Assembly: GCA_027919835.1 (NCBI GenBank)
Contig: JANVFP010000004.1
Location: forward strand, 682,001 to 746,000
Source: Lentinula raphanica
Lineage: Eukaryota > Basidiomycota > Agaricomycetes > Agaricales > Omphalotaceae
Direction: 5' to 3'
Length of the DNA stretch: 64,000 nucleotides
Shown: piece by piece, positions 44,003-57,045 of the stretch
Numbering within the stretch: the stretch's first letter is position 1
How the letters are laid out: every line of letters begins with the position of its first letter
Position numbers and translations under genes: made by a program
Notes under the pieces: generated by a model
Seen by the model: only the letters and a program-made list of their open reading frames with translations
The model's database searches: none
Told to the model about the DNA's origin: nothing

Positions 44003-46264
44003 ATGTCTACCGCCGAGCAGGATCTCGAGTTACGACAAGCCTTGATTCTATACGCTACAGAGACTGGTACAGCAAAGGACGTAGCAGACCGTGTCGCTCG
44101 AGAATGCCGAAGGATACACATCCAATCCAGAGTTCTAAGCATGGATGCTTACTCTACGGTGAATATTCCTCTAAGTTGAATCCAACTTTTCACTAAAAGC
44201 TATCCACAGGAAGATCTAGTCTCAGAAACACTGGTGATATTTATCGTGTCGACTACAGGATCTGGCTCTGAACCAAGAACCATGACATTGCTTTGGAAGA
44301 AGTTACTGTTGTCCAGTCTACCACCGGATCTCCTCGAAGATGTACGATTCACGGTCTTTGGCTTGGGTGATTCTGCGTACGAGAAGTTTTGTTGGCCTGC
44401 AAAAAGATTGACGCGTAGACTGGAGAGCTTGGGTGCAGTCAGACTGTGTGAATGTGCAGAGGGAGATGAGCAGCATATTCTCGGGTACGTCTCTCATTAC
44501 ATAGTCGTCAATGTTCACTCATCTTGTTCCAGGATAGACGGGGCTTTGGAGCCTTGGCTGAGGACCCTGTCCAATTCGTTGCTCAAGATCATACCGCTCC
44601 CACCTGGAACGGATTTCATTCCATCGGATCAGGTTCATCCAGCTCGTGTATCGCTCGTAACCTGCTCAGACTCTCAAACGACCATGGCGGATGCTCCATT
44701 GAATTATGGTGCTGACTATTTTTGGGCTACTGTGAAGTGCAACACGCGCATGACCGCTTCAGATTGGTACCAAGATGTCCGACATATCGAGCTTGACCTC
44801 GACGACAGCATTGAGTATGTATGTAGTCACAATCCTGCAGCAGACTCATCATACTGATTCAGGTACTCTCCGGGAGATGTGGCCGTAATACATCCTATCG
44901 CCAATGCAGATGAGGTCGAAATATTCCTTGCTCAAATGGGCTGGGGAAACTTTGCTGATGATGTGTTGGAGATCAAACATGTGTACGAAGGCGAGTTCGA
45001 CTTCTTTGTTCTTGAACGCTCACTCACTGGGATTCAGATCAATCTCTTCCCGACTACCTACCGCGATACTCGACACTCAGGAAAATCTTCACTAACTACC
45101 TAGACTTCAATGCTGTTCCTCGGAGAGTATTTTTCCAATATCTTCGCCATTTCACGTCAGACGAAACGGAGAAGGAACGATTGTCAGAATTCCTCTCTTT
45201 GGAGCATGCTGTGAGCTTTGAGATTGTTCCTTTGTAGAATGTGAATTTACCATTCCATCATCGCAGGATGAACTTTACGATTATTGTTTTCGAGTCAGAC
45301 GCACCATACAAGAGGTGTTATCGGAGTTTCGAAACGTTCATATCCCTAGAGATTATATTTTCGATGTCTTTCCTCCACTTAGACCTCGTCAGTTTTCTAT
45401 CGCAAGCTCTGTTAAGGTAGGCATTCATTCTTCGATCCTTGTTTCTAAGAGTCCTACCTCGTATTCTCAGAAGCATCCTCGATCAATACATCTCTGCGTA
45501 GCAATGGTCAGGTACAAGACCAAGTTGAAGGTACCCCGCAGAGGAGTCTGTTCGACGTATCTAGCACAGTTACGTGCAGGTAAGTCCACAGCAACCTTTT
45601 GCATCTCTCAGCCGATTGGAGGGTTAATTTTCAGTGATCTGGACAGGCGAACGATTCAGGATGAAAATTACGAAAGGCTTCATACAACTACCCGCGAATG
45701 ATGTTCCCATCATCTGCGTTGGTCCTGGTACAGGGATTGCTCCCATGAGAGCCGTGATCGAAGAACGGATCCAGGCGAAAGCTCATGGTATCAGGTTCCA
45801 TTCACCTCTTCTTCTTAAATATTAAACACACGTATAGACAATACGTTATACTTTGGCTGTCGTTCTGCACAGAAGGATCAACACTATGCTTCCGAGTGGC
45901 GAGAATACCTTGCTGAGCACAAACTGACCTATCGAGTCGCATGTTCGCGGGATGGGGCTGAGGGTGCGAAGAGAACCTACGTCCAAGATCTCATAACCGA
46001 AGATGCCGCGCGAATTTGGAAGCTTCTTGATGAACGGAAAGCTTGCGTTTTCATATCGGGGTACAGCTTGACACTTTATTCCTTGCATTGCATCGTCTTG
46101 CTAACACATTCTTACCCAGGTCATCGAACAAAATGCCAGCTGGTGTAAAAGCCTCTTTGAAGCACGCAGTGATGACCCATGGGTCTCGTTCAGAGCAGGA
46201 GGCATCCCGGTTCATACTTGATCTTGAAAGAGATATAAGGTTGATTGAAGAGTGCTGGAGCTGA
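44003..46264 (+). CDS. TAH18: NADPH-dependent diflavin oxidoreductase 1
   Basis: Cytosolic FMN/FAD reductase that passes electrons from NADPH to Dre2 in Fe-S cluster assembly. ATG 44003 leads to the flavodoxin domain (ILYATETGTAKDVADRVARE, STTGSGSEPRTM, VFGLGDSAYEKFCWPAKRL). The connecting/FAD domain has YSPGDVAVIHP, RPRQFSIASS and GVCSTYLAQL, and the NADPH domain has VGPGTGIAPMRAVIEERI (near 45720) and YFGCRSAQKD. The C-terminal VKASLKHAVMTHGSRSEQEA...EECWS is typical and ends at 46262-46264. About eight short introns; no breaks seen. Confidence 0.92.
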
Positions 46265-46417
46265 GCGCTGAGACGTTGCCATATATCTGATTCGAGTTGT
46301 GCCTGTCGTTCTATGTCAGTGATCAAATCTATCTTCGTCAAGAAATCAGTCACTGGAATCCCAAACATCATTGTTTGATCAGATGTGGGATTGGTGTATA
46401 CATATTACATCAATGCT

Positions 46418-48165
46418 CTAGAACATGACATTCTCGACGAGATCTTTTGCTGCCAGAATAACACTTTCCACATTCTCGAACCTATTCAACCCCGAAGTCC
46501 AAAAGGTGTTCTTCTTGCCCTGCAGCTCGTTGTACTTCTCGTAGAAGCCTTCGGCTAACGTGTCCGTCAACACATGAGGAAAGTAATCTCGTCGTGTTGA
46601 CAGCTTTATGTCGTCCTGGGTCAATGTGATTGCTGTGGTCGTCCCACCCACTGAATTATCTGCAATTCCCTGTCCTAGGTCATTAGCAGCTTGAATCAAT
46701 AGCTGCAGAACTTGTGCATCACTATCGCTTGTGCTCTCATTGTAGGGAGTGGGGCCGTATGAGTACGCTGTAGCGATAGGAGACTCTTCAAAGTAGCGTA
46801 AAACAACGAGAGGACCATAATCAGGAGTGGGAGGCTCTTTGACAAAGGCATAGGGGTATGGGAGTTCGCTCATGTTGAAGGCCGTGGCCCAGTAGGCGGA
46901 CACTTCGATATTTGCGAAAAGGGATTGCTCCGTGGCAGTGAAGTCAAGCCCCGCTGCAGTCAAACCACTCAGTGTCGGGGGGAAAGCGAGAACAAGGCTG
47001 GAGCATGTTTGGATTCTGTTAGGTGCGCTTCCTGCAGATTCATATGTGACAACGGGGTTCTCGCCACTGCGATCTGAAATATAGAAGTTTATGCAAGTCC
47101 ATTTACTCTTCATGGATTCGACACTGACCAATTTTGGTGACATTGGTACTGGTATGGATCGGACCATTGACGTGTGTTTCAGCATACCAGACCCACAGCT
47201 TGTGGAAGTCTGGTAGACAAAGAACTGAGACATTAGGATGGACATTCATAAGGTCATCACTCACCAACGAAATAGCCTGGGGTGGTCCCGATGTAGTATG
47301 ATAATATTTCCGGTGTTAGAAGTTGTAGAGCATAGACCTGGTCGGACCCATGATAATGAGGACCCTATTCTATTCTATCAAAAAGACTTCATACTCACAG
47401 CAGGTGTTTGCGTATAGTCACTGTAACCTGCGTTTACAAGCCCCTCCTCAACAAAGGAGGGCAGGAGTTCGAAACCGTTGTTGACTAGCCAGTTGCTCAT
47501 TGGGACACTCAGCGCGGGCGGAACACCGTACTAACCATAGTGTACTTCAGTGCAAGTTCCTCGACGAACTAGGGAAATCTTACCAGGTATCTCGAACCCG
47601 TGTATCGGGGTTGGAATTCAGTGTTCCACAATTGGGTGTACTTCTCCACCTCAACTTCTATGGCGGCAATCTCCCCTGCATCAGGTACTGGTTGTGGGGT
47701 AACATTCTGGGCTCCTCCAGCTCCAGGACTGAAGTTCCAGTAAGTCCAGTTCGCAGAAGGCCCAGGTGAAAGTGCCGGAGAAAGCGGGAGACCAGCTTCG
47801 AGAATCAAGGGGAGGGTGTTACTATAGCTCAAGTTCGTGAAGATGATGGCACCCATGGCATGGTACGTGGTCCTATTTGCAACTTGTCATGGGTCTGGAT
47901 TGTACACCAACTGCGAGTTATCATGCTCTCACCTATGTACTGGATCATCATAGTAAGACTGACACTTGCCGCCTACTTCGGCGTTGGAGTCGAATATCAC
48001 AGTGGGAACACCACGAGACTCGATCTCATGCGCAGCTGTTAAGCCAGAAGGTCCTGCACCTATGATACAGACAGGATGAGGAGCAGCTCGAACCCGACCT
48101 AGGACCAGGAGCAAAGCAGATCCTAATAGTGCAGACGTAAAACTTGAACGGGCCAATGTTTTCAT
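46418..48165 (-). CDS. Secreted FAD-dependent amine-oxidase-like enzyme
   Basis: ATG 48165 starts a signal peptide (LLGSALLLVLGRVRA). The Rossmann motif CIIGAGPSGLTAAHEIESRG then IFDSNAEVGGKC follows at once, as in flavin-containing amine oxidoreductases (NAD-binding 8 type). Later exons carry SVPMSNWLVNNGFELLPSFV, VWYAETHV and TCSSLVLAFPPTL, with C-terminal ESVILAAKDLVENVMF at 46418. Several short introns occur. The substrate cannot be told. Export suggests action outside the cell or in the secretory pathway. Convergent with TAH18 (150 bp between stops). Confidence 0.78.
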
Positions 48166-49633
48166 TCTCTTGAGAGGGAGAACAGATTGGTGTATTCGGA
48201 TGATTGATCTCGAAGCCTGAGGCAGCCTTTAAGTACCTAACTTTCTAGATTCCAATCTTGTCAACTGCAGGGATTCATCTGGATTTGATATGTACCTCTT
48301 GGAATCCTTTCGCACCGGGGCCCATTTGAATGCCGCTATGATTCGTTCGAAGATAGAAGTTCGAGTTCATACATTTATGCATAATATACCCCTGACCAGT
48401 GGCTGGCTGACATTGGTAAGGATATATCTGTTCCTCGTCAGGCAACTCGAAGCGAAAAGAATCCTTCCTTCCACCGGACCTCGAGCAAGTTGGCAAATCG
48501 AGTCTCAGAAGGGACTTGCAATTATCGAGTGACCGTCGGAGTCGGATGAGCAGTCTTCAAAGTGGTAGTTGCCCTGAGCGTACTGCAGGTACACGAGCTT
48601 GGAATGAGTTGACTGTTTGGGAGCATTTCGGGCAGCGAATGTCTAGTAGCATGAATACCCGGGTGAGAAAATGATTTCGACGATTCAGCAGCAGTTCCAT
48701 GTCCTAAGACAAGGATACAACCATTGTTGAGCAATGCAACAAGCATTCGGGATTGAGTGGGAGGGTTGAGAAGAAAAATTAAAATGCAAAGATTCAGAAT
48801 GGCAGTGTCAGAGTGCTTTGAAGTGGTAGCACGTGGGGAATCGGGATGATACATTTCAGGAAATGGCGTGTGAAACTTTAGTATGATCCAATCCTCCTCG
48901 AACCTCTTCGTCGTATCGAATTCTCCCTTTGTATCGGCATATAGAACTGCAACATCCATAGCGCACCACCAGGTACTGATGGCTTGAACCACTTCAATGA
49001 GCATGATACAAGTCACTTGTCGGATTACTCATGAAGAGATCAGAGCAAACTTTTTAACTTTTACCTTGTAAGTTGTCAGCGTCAGCGCGTGCACCACACA
49101 ATGGAGAATTCGGTTGAAACATTGAAACCGATGGTAGCTGCTTCATTGAAATCACGAACACTCGCTGACACTCCTCGGACAGACGCTACGACACAGAAAA
49201 ATTCTATATTTACGCGCTTTGCTTTCATAAGTGCCAAAAATGAGTTCAACACGCACATTCATTGGAGTAAGTACTCTGGACGCATATAAAGGCTCTAGAG
49301 TACCCTCGGATTTACCATTGGCACATACAGAATGTGGGTCGACGTATTGCAACTGGATTACGAAAGTGGGATTCAGCGAAACGATCAACTTCACAGTGAG
49401 GTTTTTCGCCAAAGCACAATCGCTTTATGTATGTGTCAGTCCTGCTTGAAACTTTGCATCATGAACCCTCTCACTAAGAAAGTTATCATGAATTCCGAGA
49501 ATCAAGCGCTGAATCCAGGCGCTCCGACAAGGACGTATAATTTCTCATCGTCTCGGAATGTTACTCGTCTGTCCATGTTCATCGCACTGACGACGGCCTT
49601 CTCTCTTCAGAAATATCTCTTTCGTTGCTTCCA
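48166..49633. other. Gene-poor stretch with weak, unassigned frames
   Basis: Minus-strand frames at 49016-48522 (MTCIMLIEVVQAISTWW) and 48496-48275 (SFRFELPDEEQIYPYQ) are open but match no family I know and cannot be spliced convincingly. They could be a decayed gene or chance. The last 100 bp before 49634 form the 5' flank of the BTB gene. Confidence 0.3.
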
Positions 49634-50704
49634 ATGGCGTCCGCCCCCACGACGATCATTGTTCCGAATTTACCTGATCCCTCGGAAAGTGTCGGCCAAC
49701 AGTGTTGGCAATACCATCCGTCTTTTGATTCTCCTGCTGCAGACGTTGTCCTCTGTGCCTCCGACGATGTGATGTATCGAGTACCTTCCTATACATTGCG
49801 TACTACTTCCGGATTTTTTCGTGCAATGTTCACGCTACCCCAGCCCAACTCGTCACTATATCGGGTTGAAAGACCCCGGGCCCTCTATAAGGAGTCGCAC
49901 GATATCTTCATCCCCACACATGTACCTTCCGATATCCTCACCTTGTTCCTCAAACTCATAAGTGGGATGCAGATAGACACACCCTTACATGAATGGGGAT
50001 GTCTGTCCACTCCCTCTTCTAGTGCACAGTCTAAAACTCAGGAGTCGTCCTACTCCTGTTTTGACACTATAAGTCGCTTATTAAATCTGGTGGAAAGTTG
50101 GGATGCACCAGGGCCTCTATCATATCTTCGACTGGGGTTACGAAACCCGGTACTGGTGAAGCGAGATCCTTTCAAATTATTCTCTATCGCGTCACACTTT
50201 GGATGGGAATATGAACGCAACTGGGCCGCACAACATTCCTTGATGATAGATTCAATGTCTTTTGATTCGGACACGGACATTCGACACACTCTGGAATGCA
50301 TGTCTTCAAGGGATTTGCTGTATCTTTTGAAACTGCGTTATAAGAGAAAGGAGGAGTTCGAAGCATTGCTTGATGATCCTGATCGTTTTTCGATTGGGAA
50401 CGCAGAAGAGATCGTTTGTCCACGATGCTACGAAGCTCTGGTAGACAATGGGACTTGGAGGGCTCTCAAGGAGGCAATGGTTATAGAGTTTGAGCGGCGT
50501 CCTTTGGGAGACAGTATCCTAGGCTGTGACGTCGCCGGCATGGGAGGTGATTGTTCGTCCGGAGGTATACTCACTTGGCCTGAAGCAGATGCGTGTTTCA
50601 AGGCGACTTGCAGAACGAAGGGATGTGGGAGTTTGAATTACGATGAACGCACAACATTGAAGCTAATCCAAAGCTGTATAGACGATCTTCCTTGGGATGT
50701 GTGA
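49634..50704 (+). CDS. BTB/POZ domain protein
   Basis: Single-exon frame; the ATG at 49634 (MASAPTTIIVPNLPDPSE) is preferred over an upstream non-ATG start. Residues about 30-120 form a BTB fold: ADVVLCASDDVMYRVPSYTL, SGFFRAMFTLP, then FIPTHVPSDILTLFLKLISG. A helical C-terminal region has WEYERNWAAQHSLMIDSM, paired cysteines (CPRCYEAL) and CKATC-like spacing. Proteins of this plan are very numerous in agaricomycetes and are mostly uncharacterised; BTB domains dimerise or recruit Cullin-3. No DNA-binding domain is visible. Confidence 0.82.
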   Translation: MASAPTTIIVPNLPDPSESVGQQCWQYHPSFDSPAADVVLCASDDVMYRVPSYTLRTTSGFFRAMFTLPQPNSSLYRVERPRALYKESHDIFIPTHVPSDILTLFLKLISGMQIDTPLHEWGCLSTPSSSAQSKTQESSYSCFDTISRLLNLVESWDAPGPLSYLRLGLRNPVLVKRDPFKLFSIASHFGWEYERNWAAQHSLMIDSMSFDSDTDIRHTLECMSSRDLLYLLKLRYKRKEEFEALLDDPDRFSIGNAEEIVCPRCYEALVDNGTWRALKEAMVIEFERRPLGDSILGCDVAGMGGDCSSGGILTWPEADACFKATCRTKGCGSLNYDERTTLKLIQSCIDDLPWDV

Positions 50705-50810
50705 GCATCAGTGACACACCCAACTCATGTTCATGTCCGGGACACTCATAATTGAAACTAGCTAGTTCATACAAGACAGACATCCAATAGATCTACCATG
50801 ATGCAAGAAG
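50705..50810. terminator. Shared convergent 3' interval
   Basis: The BTB gene and DUG2 converge with only about 106 bp between stops, so both 3' ends must form here or overlap. Confidence 0.4.
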
Positions 50811-53800
50811 TCAGCAATTGCTGCCCAATTCTGCAACTTTTTTCAAAAATCTTGCCACAACTGCTTTACCGCGCTGAAGGTTATTGAGGGATATACACTC
50901 GTTGGGAAGATGCGCTCGACCCTGGAAAGAAAGAGTCGATTTCAAGCCTGTACTATCAGAAAATTGTTCAGCAACGAACCGAGCTTTGTCCCATAGGCAG
51001 ATGGAAAGCGTGACAGGCAAACGCTTTTTCCAGATATGGAACTGAGGGTACGGACTGTGTGTATGGTCAGGAGGAAAGCTATTCTTCTTGTCAAATATAC
51101 GTACTCCTCCTTCTCGTATTCGAAGAGGTTCCACTCCCCACTCTTCGTGAATCGCACTTTCCAAAGCTTTGAACCACGGATGGTCAAGCTCTCCGATCCA
51201 CCAGTCCGCATGGTTATTGATATCCACCCTCATCTCATTGGTTGACTTGAACTCATCAAACGAGGACAGTAAGAACCGGCTGAGGGAGCTAGCGATAGCT
51301 TCTAGCTGTTGGTCGGGAACGATTCGAAGGGAGATTTGGGACTTTACAGATCCTGGTATGACCGTAGAATCTGATTGAAGAGTCAGCCTATGATCCAGCC
51401 TTGAACGAGCCTAATGGAAATATAGCCTACTGTTTGGACCCGAGACTTCGATGTTGTGTATCGTCAAAGCAGGCTCGCGCCACCGGTCGGTCATGTAGGA
51501 TGCGGCTTTCTGCGTGACGCTAGCTAGTCGCGAGTAGAGTTCCTTCTCTTCTTCGGTCTGCGCTCGAACATCGTCGTCTTGAATTAAGAACATGATAAGG
51601 CTACAAAGACACGCATGTGCATGAGACACTCACAGAAACCAGGTATTTGTATCCGTTGCTTTTTGTCCATGAGAGTGGATAAAAGATTGACCCTAGCCAC
51701 CAGTGCCAGTAAGCAAGCTTCGAATTTCGCCTCGAGACCTGTTCCGAAGGCTTACATGTCTTTCATGGGCTCTGCGACGCCGCCGCCGTCGACGCCAGAA
51801 TGTAGATCAGGATGTTTGTTACAGATCTTGACAGAAGATTCAATTTGTGGGTCGGTTCAGGTGAAATATACGCACTTCAATCGAACAGTGAATGACGCCC
51901 CGTAGACCATAAGTGATGCAGGGAGTGTCTTCGGATATCCAAGTTGAGTTACTTCGGAGCATGTTCATCGATGGAGGGGAATGATGCACGCAAAGGTAAC
52001 CTACCTAACTAAAATCGCATCGATATGTCCTATCTGATCCTAGGACAAGAACCAAGCGTCATCGAACATATCTCAAGTTTCGACCAAGAAGAGATGATTT
52101 ACTTTGTATTTATCAACAGCACAAGCAAAATTGACACTCCCACATTCCTCTTGACCTTCAACGAGGAAGACGACATCGACTCCGAGAGAACGCTTGTATA
52201 GTAATTCTGCAGCAGCGAACGCAACGGCTATTATAGGCCCTTTGTTGTCTGTTACTCCGCGCCCGTACAGGTAGCCATTTCGTCCGTCAAGCAAGAATGG
52301 GTCAGAGTCCCATCCTTCCGGAGGGGCTGGGATGACATCGTAGTGTCTGTTTTCGAATGATATGGGTTGAATGACGCGTCAAGTGAAGAGAATATACATA
52401 CCCGTAGAAAAGCAAACGAGGTCGGTTACTTGGACCTTGATTCCCAGTAAAGGTGCCCAACACTAAGGGATTGGTACTCCCAGACTCGCTCGTTGGAAGC
52501 TACGAGGAAGGTTCTTCATTTTGGCAGTATAGGATGATTAGTCTGGGAGGGCTTACCAGTTGGGTCTTTGCACCAAGCTGCGTCAAACATTTCTTCAACC
52601 AGATAGCAGCCTGCCGACAATCTTCACGGTGGTGAAGATAACAACTAATGCTTGGGATTGAAACGAATTTTGAGAGTGCATAGGAGATTCTCTCTGTCGA
52701 TGCGATGCGATTAATCAATAGAGAGAACGAAGGAGAACAATAAACTCGCCTCCACCGAGCGAAGAACAGTCTGAAGGGATCGCATCTTCTCCAGATGTAC
52801 GAGGAACTGGCGATACGACGTTCCAGACCTTGAGAAATACCGGGAATGAGTCTGCGGAACTTGCCATATGTCGAACTGCTACTCACCTTGATATTATCAT
52901 CATTCCCTCCCGTCACCAACATGTAGCCATCCTCGTTCACTCTTTGAGTGATCAACGACGAAAGCACGATGCCATCATGCGCGCGCCAAGATGCAGTACA
53001 ATCGAATGAGCCTGAGAAACGCTGAAGGCCACCGTAAGGTCAATCATCAAAAATAAGGTTTCGTGGAGAATAGGTACCTTGACCTGCCCGTTTGCCGAGC
53101 TTGCGTATAGGTCCGAGTCTATCAGCGATAGCGAAAGGATATCAATGCCTTCTTGAACGATGATACTGCGAACAAGGGTCTTGGTCTCCAAATCCATGAT
53201 CTTGATATGTCCATCCTGACAACCGCCGTACACGGTCTCTCCATGTGCTACCAACGCGAGCACAGCACCATAGTTGCACTCGAATGTATGGACGAGCGAA
53301 GGACCGGAGCTAGTACACCTCCAGACCTTCACTGTTTCGTCGCCACTGCCTGTGGCAAGCGTAACACCGCAGTCAAAATTGTCGAGGACCGTCATGCAGT
53401 ATATATACCCAAAATGTTCCGATTCAATAACGTTCGTCGCTGGTACTTCCAATCGAGGTACTTCTGAGGAAAGGAAAGGATTCGGCGTGATTGGGTTGTT
53501 AGCGTTCAGATCGGCAGGTTTCCGTTCAAACTGAGGGTAGCTGTCGAAGAATTTATGGGCTTTTCGAACGACAGTCCCGTTAGGCGTCGTTGTACCGCTG
53601 TTGGAGGTACTTCCGGCAGGAGTGAATCTGTACCATTGTAGTGATGTATTTTGACAGCCGATGTAGATGGTCTGGAGTGTAGGGCACCATGCGATAGAGT
53701 ATAAGTCGCCTGCGCAAGTTTCTGTGTAAGTGTCGATGATGGAGACTGGTTTGAGTGTTATAGTTGACCAAACTCGAACGGTGCTGTCGCCTGAAAATAC

Positions 53801-54284
53801 GCACAAGACGATGAGATGATGGATCAAAGATAAAAAGCAAAACGCACCGGAAGAGCTGAACAACCACTTTTTATCCTCAGCGTAAACCAAAGCCAGCACA
53901 CTCCTCGAATGCCCTTGCAATGTTGCCTTCAACTCGAACGTTTTCTTATCCCATACCTATATAGAGCGGATATGGTTAGCATGAGAAATCTCCACCGAAA
54001 AAGAAGACCGTGCATGAGAAACAACAAAGAGTTAAACATATAGACTGACGAAGATATCGTTATCCTGATTACCAGAGAAGATGTACTGTTCATTCGCAGC
54101 TAAACAGAGGATAGAACTGTTGAGTTTGTGTAGAGAATGGAGTGGGTAAGGGTCAGAGCCCTCGGTTTGAATGTTCCTGCTGAGAGAAGCTAGTCAAGTC
54201 GAATTCAGAAAGGCATGCGTTTTTTCATCCGGAAAGTCTCGACGTACGATGAGGAGATTCAGAAAGTTTGGAGACAGTAGTCAT
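50811..54284 (-). CDS. DUG2: DUG2-type WD40-M20 peptidase, glutathione degradation
   Basis: In yeast Dug2 joins Dug3 in the gamma-glutamyl-cleaving step of cytosolic glutathione breakdown. ATG 54284 (MTTVSKLSESPH) is followed by LHKLNSSILCLAANEQYIFS, LKATLQGHSRSVLALVYAED, DSTVRVWS, LATGSGDETVKVW and YGGCQDGHIKIMDLETK, giving WD40 repeats across about 54200-52880. The M20 peptidase half has ALSKFVSIPSIS, LLFYGHYDVIPAPPEGWDSD, YGRGVTDNKGPIIA, VEGQEECGS and the terminal RAHLPNECISLNNLQRGK, ending at 50811. The order WD40 then M20 is diagnostic of Dug2. More than ten short introns. Metal-binding His, Asp and Glu positions are retained. Confidence 0.9.
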
Positions 54285-54859
54285 TGCCAGCTGCAGGCAG
54301 AGATCGTGCGTTATCCCCGAATTATATGACTCGATAAACTGACAGCAGGAATCATGACGGGAATCAATACGGGACCAATATATAGAGAAAAAAATTGGGC
54401 AAGTAGCCAGGTAGCCTCAACGTTGCGACGGATGGTGCGATTGCAAAAGCTCAGTCATTTTCACATTCGCAGAACAGGTTTTAGCCACTATTGGCTGCTT
54501 CGGGCGGAGACAAATCGGAGGCAACATTGAACACATTACACAACAGGAGAAATTGTAATTTGAAGTTCAAATCGTATGTACAACATGTGCAGATGCTGTC
54601 TCGTCGAGGAAAAGAACCAACTCACATACATATACATACATTGAAGGATCAAGTTGCAGACTGTTGCAGAAGGTTGCAGACTGTTGCAGAACTCCCCTAA
54701 CTTCGGAGATGGACTAGAGATTTTTGACGAAATTCGTTTCGTATGCTTATCGATATCGATCCTCTCGGAGGCTGTTCATGAAACGGAAGAAAGCGATGCG
54801 AACGCTGCGTTGAAACATTAACCAAACAGCATTCCCCCTTCGGTAGCAACGTACTATCC
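54285..54859. other. Intergenic, no gene seen
   Basis: 5' flank of DUG2 and 3' flank of the next minus-strand gene. Small tandem GTTGCAGACTGTTGCAGAA-like repeats occur at 54652-54690. No convincing frame. Confidence 0.45.
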
Positions 54860-55627
54860 CTAGTGCAGCTCGAAGGGGACTTCTAGGACCATTTCCTCAG
54901 CGTTTCCGTATGTATCTGCTCTCTCAATCGTGATTACCCTGCGGAGTTCGGACAAAAACCACGAGTCACTGAGAGCTGTAAAATCAGCGACTACTTACTA
55001 TGTTGAAGGTTGGGAAGTTGTTGGTAGAGCAGGAATACTTCCACAGAAATAGCATCAGCGAGCGCCAGATTTTGATTCAAGGTGATCACGGTCGGACAAG
55101 CGGATGACTGACTCGGATTGGAGTAAGTCTCGAATGATCTTGAATGGTGCCTTACATTGAAGAAATAAAGCTCATAAAGTGCTGGCGCTTACTACAGGCT
55201 TGTAACAATGTGAAGAACATCTCATCTCCAGCATGGAACATCATGCTGGCTTCAACGTTGAGTCAGTAGTCGGGTCATTTAACTCTGACTACTTACGTCC
55301 AGATGCGGAAGATCCCGGACGAACTGCTGCGATGCATACCCAGTGAATCGCTACTATGTGCCAAGTTCCAACACTGCTGCATAGGAGGTGCCAGTGAGGT
55401 AAAAATGCCATTGGCCACAGGCCCAAGAAGCCGGACTCACCCAAAAGAGAAATCGGGGAATACAAGGAGTGTGCTTGTATCCATGCGGCGAAGTCAACTT
55501 GAAGGTTGGAGAGAAGAGGTCTGCAATGGCCCTCAGCAGCTCCCATCGTCCATGCAGTGCTCCCTTCGGTCATGTCCTGGATACCTTTGAGCTCTCTTCC
55601 AATGCGAGAGCTGTCCACTCGGCTCAA
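54860..55627 (-). CDS. Unrecognised small spliced gene
   Basis: Read on the minus strand: an exon near 55600-55470 with LQVDFAAWIQAHSLYSPISL (donor GTGAGT), then QQFVRDLPHLD with donor GTAAGT near 55297. Next come MMFHAGDEMFFTLLQAC (55245-55200, donor GTAAGC), a short exon ending at GTAAGG near 55155, VITLNQNLALADAISVEVFL (55105-55010) and a final exon RRVITIERADTYGNAEEMVL...ELH, stop at 54860. The regular donor and acceptor signals with open frame in each piece make a real gene likely. I do not recognise a domain. The exact start is uncertain. Confidence 0.5.
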
Positions 55628-56321
55628 GACTGTTCCCCAGAGCTTTTTTCCCGGGCTTTAACTTCAGTAAGTAGCGTCCTTTGAGGCTTTGATGGTGCCA
55701 TTCGAGTTTGTCGGCTCATTTTCATCTAACCAGGAGGCAGTAGTCGTTTTTCCTAAGACCGCTTTTCACCATTGATGTGGAGGCAGCTGCATCTGGCTTG
55801 GAGGGTTGCAACAGTTTTCTGTTTAGAAGAGAAACCGCAGGGAATAACGTGGGATAGATAGTTCAGATTATTCGGACTGCAGTGTACTAAGCGCCAAACT
55901 TAGCTTTTAACGTTTAATGGCGATTATAACGAGCATCACGTTTGAACTGGACGGTGAGTCTATAAGCCCGCCTAGGCAAGGAACATTTGAGGTTGCATAG
56001 CAGAGTCGTGATCGACGATGTCCTCGACCATGAGGAGATGGCACGAGGCGATTGTGATCTTCATAGTTCAGGTATCAGATGCAGAAATTTCCGATGCGTA
56101 AAACACTCACGACTTTGACCACAATATATTCGAGGCAGAAAAGTCCAAATGAAATATGTATCAAGACTGTGAGAAGTTGAGAAGAGAGTACAGTGTCTTT
56201 AGGTACCTTTGAATGCTACCTGACCGTCAGTGATACAATAATGGGCATACACGGAACAGAATGTACAAAACCTCATTTTTCAAACCATGACCTGCATGGG
56301 CTGGACACGAACAGTTCCCCT
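55628..56321. other. Intergenic, no gene seen
   Basis: About 690 bp; no convincing coding frame or repeat. It serves as flank to two minus-strand genes. Confidence 0.4.
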
Positions 56322-56983
56322 TTATGCCAATCTCTCTGAGATTTCAACGCGCCCTTCGAACAAAGCAATGATCCACCGAGAAAGAGTCATCAACTTCATC
56401 AATGGAAGTGTTACCATGAGATGGACATATAGAAAGTTTCCCCAATGAGATTGGTCAATACCACAATGTTGAAGGCATAATCCAAAGAAGACAGTTGTGA
56501 GCGCCAATGAAACAAGGACTGTTTTGGGGCCGTGGCAGAACACAAAAAGTAATGGGCTTGGGACAATTGTGTTGGAGGATAATTGATAGAACATGACTAG
56601 TGGAGTGAAGATTTACACTGGCTCACAAATGAACACTGGGGCTTACGATACGAAAGACGGCTGAGGATCAGCCAATTATGTCCGAATCCCAAAAGGGCAA
56701 CAAAGTCGTTTGTTTGTCCTAATACCTGATCGCGAGGTCGATTTCGGTCGATGCTCTGTGGAAGAATCGCAACGCCACCGTTGTTTCTAGTACGCATTCG
56801 CAAGACTCGGATTGTTACGAAGAACGACAAGGGTAACGATGAAAGGACAGTCATGTCGATGCCTATACCAAACATGACTCCTAGCTTTTCAGCATAGGAC
56901 TGCTTGAACACGTCCAGAAGTGACACTATCAGTGTCGAAACAAGGGTGAAGAAGAGATGGAAAGTCTGAGAGCAACTGACCAT
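56322..56983 (-). CDS. Polytopic membrane protein, paralogue of the gene at 37.9 kb
   Basis: ATG 56983 opens MVSCSQTFHLFFTLVSTLIV and SLLDVFKQSYAEKLG, then GIGIDMTVLSSLPLSFF and LLGFGHNWLILSRLSY. A short intron leads to SSNTIVPSPLLFVFCHGPKT, a hydrophobic LVSLALTTVFFGLCLQHCG and RWIIALFEGRVEISERLA, stop at 56322. The blocks align one by one with 37896-38558, including intron position. Unknown function; about five membrane segments. The P-like transposon inserted only about 60 bp upstream of its start codon, probably in its promoter. Confidence 0.7.
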
Positions 56984-57037
56984 GTAGGAAGAACGAAAAC
57001 ACCGCGTTTTCCATGCATAAGTCGACTTTTATGTTCT

Positions 57038-57045
57038 ATTCCGAT
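57038..57045. repeat. Left 8-bp target-site duplication ATTCCGAT
   Basis: ATTCCGAT directly precedes AGGACCCCGG; the identical 8 bp follow the right end at 63302-63309. Confidence 0.95.
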
